NCBI GenBank assembly: GCA_965651695.1 | Contig: CBFGTI010000002.1 | Location: forward strand, 33,545 to 97,544 | DNA: 64,000 bases | Direction: 5' to 3' | Origin: Imperialibacter sp965651695 | GTDB taxonomy: Bacteria; Bacteroidota; Bacteroidia; Cytophagales; Cyclobacteriaceae | In this document: positions 53,085 through 60,769 of the stretch, one piece after another | How positions within the stretch are numbered: the first letter of the stretch is position 1 | How the letters are laid out: each line of letters begins with the position of its first letter | Position numbers and translations under genes: made by a program | Notes under the pieces: model-generated | What the model was told of the DNA's origin: nothing | What the model saw: the letters and a program-made list of their open reading frames with translations, nothing else | Databases searched by the model: none

Positions 53085-54296
53085 ATGGTCAACACTCAGG
53101 GCGAAATACGATTTGTAAACCCGCGGCTGCTGGAAATGTTCGGCTATACACAGGACGAACTGGTTGGGGAAAAACTCGAAATTTTGCTCCCTGAAGGTAT
53201 TCGTGAAAAGCACGTGCATTTGAGGGATAGCTTTAATGCCAATCCTCATCCTCGTGCCATGGGCATTGGGCTGGACCTTGTTGCCAGAAAAAAAGGAGGG
53301 AGTATCCTGCCAGTGGAAATAAGCCTCAACCCATTTTCTTTTTCAGGCGAAAAGCTGGTGGCTGCATTTATTACCGACATTACAGAACGGAAAAAAATGG
53401 AGGCCAAGCTTAAGGATTATACGCAAAACCTGGAAGCTATAGTGAGGGAGCGCACGCATGAGCTGGAGTACCTTAACCTTGGCTTGCAAACCCAGGTACA
53501 GGAGCGGAAAATGGCAGAAGAGGCACTACGCCAGGCCAAAAAAGATCTGGAGGCGCTACTCGACAAGGAGAGAGAGCTGAATGAACTGAAAAGCCGCTTT
53601 GTTTCGATGGCTTCGCATGAATTCCGCACGCCGCTAAGCACCATTTTGTCGTCAATTTCGCTGCTCGAGCGGTATACCGACCCATCGCAGGCCGACAAAA
53701 GAGAAAAGCACATTGTGCGCATAAAGAAGTCTATTAAAGACCTGACCGACATTCTGGAAGATTTTCTTTCGATCGGAAAGCTGGAAGAGGGGCGCGTCAA
53801 CGCTGTTTTTGAAACGGTTAATGTCAGCAGCTTCATTTCCTCGGCACTTGAAGAACTGAAGGGCCTGCTAAAGCCCGGTCAGGAGTTTAGTTTCACTCCG
53901 GCTGATGCAGTAACCATGGAAACCGACAGCAAGCTACTACGGCACGTGATAACCAACCTGATCACAAATGCTATCAAATACTCGCCGGAAAATTCGCCTA
54001 TTGTCATTTCGCTAGCCGATGAGGAAGAGTTGGTAAGCTTCACCATCAGCGACAAGGGTATCGGTATTCCCGAAAATGAGCAAAAAAATATGTTCAGCCG
54101 TTTTTTCAGGGCAGGCAATGTTACCAACATTCAGGGCACTGGGCTGGGGCTCAACATCGTAAAAAAATCTCTTGACCTGATCGGCGGCAACATTAGCTTT
54201 GTGAGCAAACAGGATGAAGGAACTACATTTATAGTAAATTTACCTAAAACACAGCATCATCACGATGAGCAAGAACAAGAAGATCCTCGTCATTGA
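53085..54296 (+). CDS. PAS-domain sensor histidine kinase
   Basis: 403 residues from the first standard start codon. PAS domain at ~1-100, coiled coil (105-165), HisKA with His178 (SHEFRTP), and HATPase with NLITNAIKYS, DKGIGIPENE and GTGLGLNIV. The PAS homology clearly begins upstream of the ATG: the frame is open from 52992 and encodes HYKAIELLQKIFSSAAEGVL before it, so the real start is probably an unusual codon such as ATT at 53001. No membrane helix is present, so it is a cytosolic sensor. No cofactor-binding residue was identified. It overlaps the next gene by 32 bases. Confidence 0.88.
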   Translation: MVNTQGEIRFVNPRLLEMFGYTQDELVGEKLEILLPEGIREKHVHLRDSFNANPHPRAMGIGLDLVARKKGGSILPVEISLNPFSFSGEKLVAAFITDITERKKMEAKLKDYTQNLEAIVRERTHELEYLNLGLQTQVQERKMAEEALRQAKKDLEALLDKERELNELKSRFVSMASHEFRTPLSTILSSISLLERYTDPSQADKREKHIVRIKKSIKDLTDILEDFLSIGKLEEGRVNAVFETVNVSSFISSALEELKGLLKPGQEFSFTPADAVTMETDSKLLRHVITNLITNAIKYSPENSPIVISLADEEELVSFTISDKGIGIPENEQKNMFSRFFRAGNVTNIQGTGLGLNIVKKSLDLIGGNISFVSKQDEGTTFIVNLPKTQHHHDEQEQEDPRH

Positions 54297-55326
54297 AGAC
54301 CATCCTGACGTACGGGAAAACATCGAGGAAATTTTGGAGTTGGCCTCTTACGATGTAGTAACAGCCGAAAATGGAAAGATTGGCGTAAAGAAGGCCATTG
54401 ACGAACTGCCAGACCTCATCATTTGCGACATAATGATGCCCGAGTTAGACGGCTACGAGGTGCTTTACCTCCTCGGCAAAAATATGGAAACTGCCGGCAT
54501 ACCATTTATTTTTTTAACAGCCAAGGCCGAAAAAGAGGATTTTCGCAGAGGCATGAACCTGGGCGCCGACGACTACCTCGTGAAGCCGTTTGAAGAGATG
54601 GATTTGCTTAATACCATAGAGAAGCGCCTGAAGCGGGTAGAAGAACTTCGTGGTATGCACACCAAAAATGTAGACCAGTTTGTAACCGAAATAAGCTCGC
54701 AGTACCCCAAAGCCAATCTAACTGAAGGGCGAGGCGTGCGGTCTTTCAAGAAGGGTGCAAGCGTGTACAATGAAGGTGATTTTCCCAATTATCTATACCA
54801 GATTAAAAGCGGAAAGGTAAAAACGTTTAAAATAAACAGCGACGGCAAAGAACTGATCACGGCAATATTGGGTGAGGGCGACTACCTTGGCGTAGTGCCG
54901 CTGATACAAGACAGCAACCACACCGAGTTTGCCGAAGTAATGGAAGACTGCGAGTTGATCACCATTCCCCGTCAGGATTTTCAGGCACTGGTGTTTCAAA
55001 ACAAAGAAATCTCCACCCAGTTTATCAAAATGCTTTCCATGGACCTCGAGTCGAAGGAAAAAGAGTTGATGGCTATGGCTTACGACACCGTAAGGAAACG
55101 TACCGCTGATGCGCTGGTTAAACTCTACGACTCTTACAAGAGCAGCAGCAACACCAGCAACGTTAAGTTTTCGATACATCGCGACGACCTTGCCAGCATA
55201 ATTGGCACCGCTACCGAGTCTGCCATACGTATGCTTTCTGAGTTTAGGAAGGAAAACTGGATCAGGATTGAGGGGGGTAAAATCGAAATCCTCGACATAA
55301 ACAAGCTTCGCTCGGTTAAGTACTAG
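54265..55326 (+). CDS. response regulator: REC domain fused to CRP/FNR-type regulator
   Basis: 353 residues. REC domain at ~6-122 with phospho-acceptor Asp55 (ICDIMMPE) and the late Lys (LVKPFE). A cyclic-nucleotide-binding fold follows at ~150-270 (VYNEGDFPNYLYQIKSGKVK), then a CRP-type winged helix (~280-345: HRDDLASIIGTATESAIRMLSEF). The N-terminal Cys cluster of FNR is absent, so phosphorylation by the upstream kinase rather than an Fe-S cluster would be the signal. The order kinase then regulator mimics FixL-FixJ-FixK with FixJ and FixK merged. Its likely sites are the TGA-N6-TCA palindromes nearby. Confidence 0.92.
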   Translation: MSKNKKILVIEDHPDVRENIEEILELASYDVVTAENGKIGVKKAIDELPDLIICDIMMPELDGYEVLYLLGKNMETAGIPFIFLTAKAEKEDFRRGMNLGADDYLVKPFEEMDLLNTIEKRLKRVEELRGMHTKNVDQFVTEISSQYPKANLTEGRGVRSFKKGASVYNEGDFPNYLYQIKSGKVKTFKINSDGKELITAILGEGDYLGVVPLIQDSNHTEFAEVMEDCELITIPRQDFQALVFQNKEISTQFIKMLSMDLESKEKELMAMAYDTVRKRTADALVKLYDSYKSSSNTSNVKFSIHRDDLASIIGTATESAIRMLSEFRKENWIRIEGGKIEILDINKLRSVKY

Positions 55327-55331
55327 CGTCT

Positions 55332-55356
55332 GGGCCGGTTTTTTTATTTCCGGCCC
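55332..55356 (+). terminator. intrinsic terminator after the REC-CRP gene
   Basis: GGGCCGG (55332-55338) and CCGGCCC (55350-55356) form a perfect 7-bp stem starting 6 bases after the stop, followed by TTTC. The T-rich loop lets it work moderately; the downstream T run is short. Confidence 0.75.
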
Positions 55357-55474
55357 TTTCACTCCCTTTCCCCAACTGGTGTGCCGGTAGGCCATAAGGT
55401 GTTTTTTGCGCAAAAAAGCTGCTTTTGCGGCAGGATTATTTATTTTGACGCTTCTACCAGCAAAAAATGATTGA

Positions 55475-57265
55475 ATGGAACTTACACATGAGCAGCAAGC
55501 CATTATCCGGTCGACTGGCGACATCAAAATAAACGCAGTAGCCGGGTCGGGAAAAACCACCACCATTATCGCCTACGCCAAGGCCCGCCCACGGCACGGC
55601 AAAATATTGTACCTGGCGTTCAACAAAGCTGTGAAGCTGGAAGCAGTTGAAAAGTTTGCGGAAAAGGGGGTGTTCAACGTGCAGGTAGAAACAGCACACT
55701 CACTGGCCTACAAGCACATTGTTTACCCGAGAAGGTATACCGTAAGGCCACACGGCTATAAAATACACGAAATAGTTGAACTGCTGCGTCTTAAGGGCAA
55801 CGGCGAAAAACATACAGAATACGTTGTAGCCAACCACATCAGCCGGTTTATGGCGTATTTTTGCAATAGCGACAAGCCAAAGGTGCAAGACCTGAACTAC
55901 CTCGAAGTGGTTTCCGACGGCAAGGCCAGGGCATTTGTCACTACATTTTACCACTACATCGAAAGCCAAACCAGGCTCCTGCTAAGTAAAATGGATAGTG
56001 GAGAAATTGAAATAACCCACGACTTCTACCTCAAAAAATTTCAGCTGTCAAATCCCGAACTCTGGTTCGACTACATCCTGTTCGACGAGGGGCAGGACGC
56101 ATCGCCGGCTATGCTCGATATCTTTTTCAAGCAAAAAGCAACCAAAGTAATTGTGGGCGATACGCACCAGCAGATATACGGTTGGCGATACGCGGTAAAC
56201 TCACTTGAAAAGGCCCTCTACACCACCTATCACCTTTCCACTAGCTTCCGTTTCGGGGCCGACATTGCCACGCTGGCTATGGAAGTACTGAAGTGGAAAT
56301 CCCATTTTCAGGATTACAGCCCCGTCACCGTGAAGGGAAGCGGCACAACCGCCCACCAAAAAACCACCGCAGTACTAGGCCGAACCAACCTGGGCCTTTT
56401 GCTCCGGGCTATCGAATACGTGAAGGAGAAAAAGCTGAAAACCCTCTATTTCGAAGGCAATATCAACTCCTATACCTATGCCGACGAGGGAGCCTCCCTT
56501 TACGACGTGCTAAACCTCTACAACGGAAAGCGGAAGCTTATTAAAGACACGCTGATACGCCAAATGACAACCCTCGGAGAGTTGGAAGACTACATCCAAA
56601 AAACAGAAGATGTGCAGCTGGGTATGATGGTGGAAATTGTAAAAGAGTATGGTAACGAAATACCCGGCATCATCAAAGAAATTAAGGAAAAGCATGTAGA
56701 TAATGATGACAAAGAAAAAGCGGAGGTCATTTTCTCCACCGTGCACCGGTGCAAGGGGATGGAGTACGATGTGGTGCACCTGGTAAACGATTTTATTTCT
56801 GAAGAAAAGCTGGAAAGACTGCCTGCTGAGGCAAAAAAAGAGGAAGCCACTGTAGCGAAGCTAAACGAAGAGGTAAATCTGCTATATGTGGCGGTAACAC
56901 GCGCCAAAAGCAACATTCACATACCGGAGGCACTGATTCCGAAAAACTTCCAGCCTTCTTCCCGTATCACCGTGGTAAAAACAGAAAGTGCCGATGCGCA
57001 AGAAACAGCCGAAGCCAGCAAGGGACGAGAAACCGAAACCGGAACTACCAGCGGTACTAATAATGAAAAAGCCTACACGGTAGCTCAGGTGAGGCAGGTT
57101 TACCAGGGCGCCTATATGCCCTGGACGGAAGAGCTGGATGCGGAATTAACCGCGCTGTATGCCGGTGGTAAGCGCATAAAAGACATGGCGGCACATTTTG
57201 GCCGCACTACGGGCGCCATCCGCTCGAGAATAAAAAAACTCGAGCTGGAACCGAGCACCCACTGA
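55475..57265 (+). CDS. UvrD/FBH1-like SF1 helicase with C-terminal Myb/SANT-like domain
   Basis: 596 residues. Q-motif HEQQAII, Walker A NAVAGSGKTTT at ~20-30, a Walker B of the DEGQD form (about 204-208) where UvrD has DExQD, GDTHQQIYGWR, STVHRCKGMEYDVV and LLYVAVTRAK. The size and motif spelling fit the UvrD-like group related to eukaryotic FBH1 rather than UvrD itself. After a low-complexity linker (~500-540) comes a 50-residue helical domain (PWTEELDAELTALYAGG...TTGAIRSRIKKL) like a Myb/SANT or HTH module for DNA binding. It should unwind DNA 3' to 5' in repair. Confidence 0.88.
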   Translation: MELTHEQQAIIRSTGDIKINAVAGSGKTTTIIAYAKARPRHGKILYLAFNKAVKLEAVEKFAEKGVFNVQVETAHSLAYKHIVYPRRYTVRPHGYKIHEIVELLRLKGNGEKHTEYVVANHISRFMAYFCNSDKPKVQDLNYLEVVSDGKARAFVTTFYHYIESQTRLLLSKMDSGEIEITHDFYLKKFQLSNPELWFDYILFDEGQDASPAMLDIFFKQKATKVIVGDTHQQIYGWRYAVNSLEKALYTTYHLSTSFRFGADIATLAMEVLKWKSHFQDYSPVTVKGSGTTAHQKTTAVLGRTNLGLLLRAIEYVKEKKLKTLYFEGNINSYTYADEGASLYDVLNLYNGKRKLIKDTLIRQMTTLGELEDYIQKTEDVQLGMMVEIVKEYGNEIPGIIKEIKEKHVDNDDKEKAEVIFSTVHRCKGMEYDVVHLVNDFISEEKLERLPAEAKKEEATVAKLNEEVNLLYVAVTRAKSNIHIPEALIPKNFQPSSRITVVKTESADAQETAEASKGRETETGTTSGTNNEKAYTVAQVRQVYQGAYMPWTEELDAELTALYAGGKRIKDMAAHFGRTTGAIRSRIKKLELEPSTH

Positions 57266-57300
57266 TATAAATAATTGGCAGCAGTTTCGGAGGCTGATCA

Positions 57301-58269
57301 CTATTTTAAAACTTCGATGGAATTGAGCTCCGGCCCGCCGCCTCTATTGCCCGAGCCAGCCACTGTGTATATTCTTCCCCCAACATTTACCGCACCGGTA
57401 CCATGCCTGCCCTTTTGCAGCATTGGGAGCTTTTCCCACGTAAGGGTTTCGGTATCAAGCGCCTCCACCTCGCTGTGCGACGGCTCCTGTGTATGGCTTT
57501 CGCCGCCAATTACAAGCACTTTATTGCCGAGCGTTACCGACGACGCGCCGGCCCGCAGCGTTGGCAGGTTTTGCGACTCCGGAAGGGTCGCCCAGGTACC
57601 TGTAGCAAAATCGTAAATGTCAACCGCGGGCTCCAGCAGGTTTAGTACCTGGCCAATTTTTGCTGTCGACCGCCTTCCTCCTGCTATGTAAACTTTATCT
57701 GCTACCACCGTGGCATGCACGTGATCTCTTGCATGGGGGGCATCCGGCAGCTGCTTCCATGTATCGGTTTTGGGGTCGTATTCATCCAGCCAGGCTACGT
57801 GGCCATCCCAATGGCCGTCCTGTATGCCGCACACTACGTATATCTTTTCGTTGTACACAAATACCCCGGCTGCACCACGGCGTCTGCTTTCGGGTATCTC
57901 CGGCCCTTTTCTCCATTCATTTTTCTCGATATTGAAAATGTAGATGTTTGGAACCGGCGTTTCGTGCGGGTATCCGCCGGTAAAAGCGCCGAGCACCCAC
58001 AGCTCATTATTGTGCGCAACGGCCTGAAAGTGGTGCATCTCAAGCGGCGTCTCCGCAAGCCGGGTCCATTTGTTGGCATCTATATCAAAAACTTCAACGG
58101 GTTTCACACCCCTTCCTCCAACCAGCACCAGCTTTTCGCCAACAGCAGCCAAAGAGTTCTCGTGCCGTTGGGTGCATTCATTTTCGGGCTTTACGTTTTC
58201 CCACGATTGTGCGGACAAAACACCGGCAGTAATGAGCGAGAGGAAAATTAACGAAGCTGTTCTTTTCAT
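57301..58269 (-). CDS. exported kelch-repeat protein
   Basis: 322 residues from ATG 58269 (a TTG two codons upstream is less likely). Signal peptide to about residue 20 (VLSAQ). The rest is made of kelch blades of about 47-50 residues with paired Gly and later Trp (LVLVGGRG, VYIAGGRR, VLVIGGES, each followed by W-x-x-L-P). This makes a six-bladed beta-propeller, normally a binding module. No enzyme motif is visible. It is convergent with the helicase gene. Confidence 0.88.
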   Translation of the reverse strand: MKRTASLIFLSLITAGVLSAQSWENVKPENECTQRHENSLAAVGEKLVLVGGRGVKPVEVFDIDANKWTRLAETPLEMHHFQAVAHNNELWVLGAFTGGYPHETPVPNIYIFNIEKNEWRKGPEIPESRRRGAAGVFVYNEKIYVVCGIQDGHWDGHVAWLDEYDPKTDTWKQLPDAPHARDHVHATVVADKVYIAGGRRSTAKIGQVLNLLEPAVDIYDFATGTWATLPESQNLPTLRAGASSVTLGNKVLVIGGESHTQEPSHSEVEALDTETLTWEKLPMLQKGRHGTGAVNVGGRIYTVAGSGNRGGGPELNSIEVLK

Positions 58270-58275
58270 ATTCAA

Positions 58276-58712
58276 TTAAAATATTGTGACTATTCATTTG
58301 AGAAGGGCGCCGTTAAAGTTCATCATTTCCATTCATATTTGATTCAAAAAAATGACCAAAGGAAAAAGCAGATGTGCTACCGCTAGCCAGCCTGCAAACA
58401 CCCTGAACGTTAATACCTTACGTGCCGGCTAAATTCCGGAGTAAACGGCCGTCGCCAAAAATGATTTTGTTTGGCAGAAAATACAATCAAATCCGCATTG
58501 CCTCATACTCTTTTACCAGGGTACGTCGATAAAAAGAAGGCAAACTGAGCAACTGGCGGGCATTTTTAACCTATGCCCGAGCGCCTCCGGCAGGGAGCAA
58601 CTCCCACCCAAATAGTTTATACATAAAAACTTTAGTTCATCTTCCTTGCCGAAAGATTAGTAATTAATAAGAATTCCGCTACTTTTATGAAATTTTAATT
58701 AACAATTTACAC
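58276..58712. other. intergenic region upstream of the RRM gene
   Basis: About 440 bases with no coding frame. It contains the kelch promoter region (minus) and a long AT-rich leader before the RRM gene. A small hairpin GGGAG-CAA-CTCCC occurs near 58594-58606. A structured leader is common before RNA-binding/cold-shock genes, but I cannot define one. Confidence 0.4.
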
Positions 58713-59108
58713 ATGAACATTTTCGTTGGCAGCCTTCCTTACAGCGTTGAGGAGGCTGAATTAAAGAGTTTTTTTGAAGATTACGGTGAGGTTGCATCAG
58801 TGAAAATTATCACTGATAAATTCACCGGAAGAAGTAAAGGTTTTGGCTTTGTGGAAATGCCCGATGACGAACAGGCAGCACAGGCCATCAAAGAACTGAA
58901 TGGAGCTGAAGTAAAAGGAAGAGCGATAGTGGTGAATAAATCAGAGCCCAAACCCGAAGGAGAAAGAAGAAGCGGTGGCGGCGGAAGAGACGGCGGACGT
59001 GGTGGTTTCAATAGAGGAGGCGGTGGCGGCGGCTACAACCGCGGTGGTGGCAATGGTGGAGGTAACCGTGGCGGCGGCTACGGCCGTGACAGAGACTCCG
59101 ACTATTAG
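58713..59108 (+). CDS. glycine-rich RRM RNA-binding protein
   Basis: 131 residues: one RNA recognition motif (residues 1-80) with RNP2 IFVGSL and RNP1 KGFGFVEM, then an Arg/Gly-rich tail (about 90-131) of RGGG units. This is the layout of bacterial and plant glycine-rich RNA-binding proteins, which are often cold- or stress-induced and act as RNA chaperones. Single gene with its own terminator. Confidence 0.95.
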   Translation: MNIFVGSLPYSVEEAELKSFFEDYGEVASVKIITDKFTGRSKGFGFVEMPDDEQAAQAIKELNGAEVKGRAIVVNKSEPKPEGERRSGGGGRDGGRGGFNRGGGGGGYNRGGGNGGGNRGGGYGRDRDSDY

Positions 59109-59136
59109 TAACCGGTAATTTTCAAAAAAGAAATCC

Positions 59137-59168
59137 AAAGTGGTTCACCAAAATGAACCACTTTTTTT
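59137..59168 (+). terminator. strong intrinsic terminator of the RRM gene
   Basis: AAAGTGGTTCA and TGAACCACTTT form a perfect 11-bp stem with a 6-base loop, running into TTTTTTT. It begins 28 bases after the RRM stop. Confidence 0.92.
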
Positions 59169-59310
59169 ATTATATGTTGTTACTACGCAAGCGTACGAGT
59201 TGTTTCGCTATGCCTGGTTGTGTCTTCGCCGAAACAGTGAGCAGTTTGCAACAACCTCGCCACGCCTGCAATCATAATTATTAATCCCGCATAAAAGAAA
59301 AAGATTACCT

Positions 59311-60231
59311 ATGAATGAAACCAATGCCAATGCATTTTTGTCGACTGCACATTCCGAAAACCAGTTTGCCGATTATAGAGATTTTTGGTGGAGCAAAGGG
59401 TTTCTCGACCTTATGGCCCGGCGCATTGGGTTGGGCAAGATGCAGTCGGTGCTGGATGTAGGCTGCGGAATGTGCCACTGGAGCAAATTACTAACTCCTT
59501 ATCTCAACAAGCCGGCGTATGTGGTGGGCGTGGATAAAGACACCAAATGGGCTGCGGGCTCTGCGGAGCTTACGCATTTTTTCGAAGGGCAGGGTTGCTG
59601 GTTCGACCTGGTGGAAGGCGATGCCATGGACCTGCCGTTTGCCGACGAATCATTTGATATGGTTACCTGCCAAACCGTGCTCATGCATGTATCTAACCCT
59701 GCCAAAGCAATTGCCGAAATGAAGCGGGTGCTGAAGCCCGGTGGTACCATCCTGTGTGTGGAGCCCAACAACCGGATTCAAAGCCTGCTGCGAAATTCGG
59801 TGTCGGAACATGACTCCATTGAAGAAATGATGGACCATGTGAAATATTCGCTGATTCTGGAGCAAGGGAAAAAACGCCTCGGCTATGGAGACAATTCCAT
59901 TGGAGACCTGCTGCCCGGGCTGCTCGATAAAGCGGGTTTTTCACAGATAGACGTCCGGCTTTCGGACAAAGCCATGGCTATGCTGCCACCTTACGACACC
60001 GTAGAGCAGCTTGCTACCCGGTCGTTTTGGAATGACGGCTCCACAAGAGATGCGATGAACCACTCCGATCTTCACTATTTTAGAGCATTTGGAGAGAAGT
60101 ACCTGAAGTTTTACGATACCTACCACCGGAAATACGAGGAATCGGGGCAAAAATTGAACGAAGCGCTTCAAAAAAATGATTTCCACTCAGCCGGAGGAGC
60201 TCTGGTATACCTTGTTTCCGGCATCAAATAA
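59311..60231 (+). CDS. class I SAM-dependent methyltransferase
   Basis: 306 residues. Motif I VLDVGCGMCHWS, acidic loop VVGVDKD, GDAMDLPFADESFDMVTCQTVLMH (motifs II-III) and a C-terminal helical extension of about 90 residues. The fold is that of UbiE/Methyltransf_11 small-molecule enzymes. The substrate is not evident, and the neighbours (RRM protein, lipoprotein) give no clue. Confidence 0.9.
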   Translation: MNETNANAFLSTAHSENQFADYRDFWWSKGFLDLMARRIGLGKMQSVLDVGCGMCHWSKLLTPYLNKPAYVVGVDKDTKWAAGSAELTHFFEGQGCWFDLVEGDAMDLPFADESFDMVTCQTVLMHVSNPAKAIAEMKRVLKPGGTILCVEPNNRIQSLLRNSVSEHDSIEEMMDHVKYSLILEQGKKRLGYGDNSIGDLLPGLLDKAGFSQIDVRLSDKAMAMLPPYDTVEQLATRSFWNDGSTRDAMNHSDLHYFRAFGEKYLKFYDTYHRKYEESGQKLNEALQKNDFHSAGGALVYLVSGIK

Positions 60232-60288
60232 AAAGCACGTTTCAACCAAACATTGCTACAACGGGTCTTGGTGGTAAATCCACAACTC

Positions 60289-60759
60289 ATGAAGACAACG
60301 TTATACCTGTTTTTGGTTTTTCTTGCAATAACCGGCTGCGGCCGCGAAGATGAAGAAGCATTGCTGCCAAAATTCTCTACCGGCACCGATTATATCAAGA
60401 CCGGCATCGCCTGCGGCCTGTGCGATGGCACGTGCAACGACACCCTGCTCATAACTGCCGACAAACTTTTCTACAAAAAGATCGTGTGGGGTGAGGGCGA
60501 ACCCAAAACGGAGATTATAGAGCAGTCGTTTACCCGGCAGGGATGGGAAAACCTTACCGGCCTGGTAGAATTGCAGCGCTTTGCAGCTCTTGAGCTCGAA
60601 TCATGTGCTCGCTGCTACGATGGCTGCGATATTTCGCTGGAAATTAAGACCTCAGGGTTAAATAATTCAATTTCCTTTCCATGGAATGACTATCCAGTGG
60701 AAGTTGATTCGCTGGTTAAGTCGCTGGATGCCATACGTGAGCATCTGAATTCGCTTTAG
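60289..60759 (+). CDS. lipoprotein of unknown function
   Basis: 156 residues from ATG 60289. Lipobox-type signal (LAITGC, Cys at about 18) gives lipid anchoring. Four further Cys pairs (CGLCDGTC, CARCYDGC) could form disulfides. It resembles small Bacteroidota lipoproteins of unknown role. It is convergent with the permease gene, 10 bases apart. Confidence 0.78.
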   Translation: MKTTLYLFLVFLAITGCGREDEEALLPKFSTGTDYIKTGIACGLCDGTCNDTLLITADKLFYKKIVWGEGEPKTEIIEQSFTRQGWENLTGLVELQRFAALELESCARCYDGCDISLEIKTSGLNNSISFPWNDYPVEVDSLVKSLDAIREHLNSL

Positions 60760-60769
60760 CCTCATTCCG

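Noticed and set aside
55332..55356. Perfect GC-rich palindrome as an operator of the helicase gene
   Set aside because: Its position 6 bases after the REC-CRP stop and the T-rich loop and tail fit a terminator better.
54793..55566. 257-codon minus-strand frame opposite the REC-CRP gene
   Set aside because: It overlaps two convincing plus-strand genes and a terminator, and has no domain pattern.
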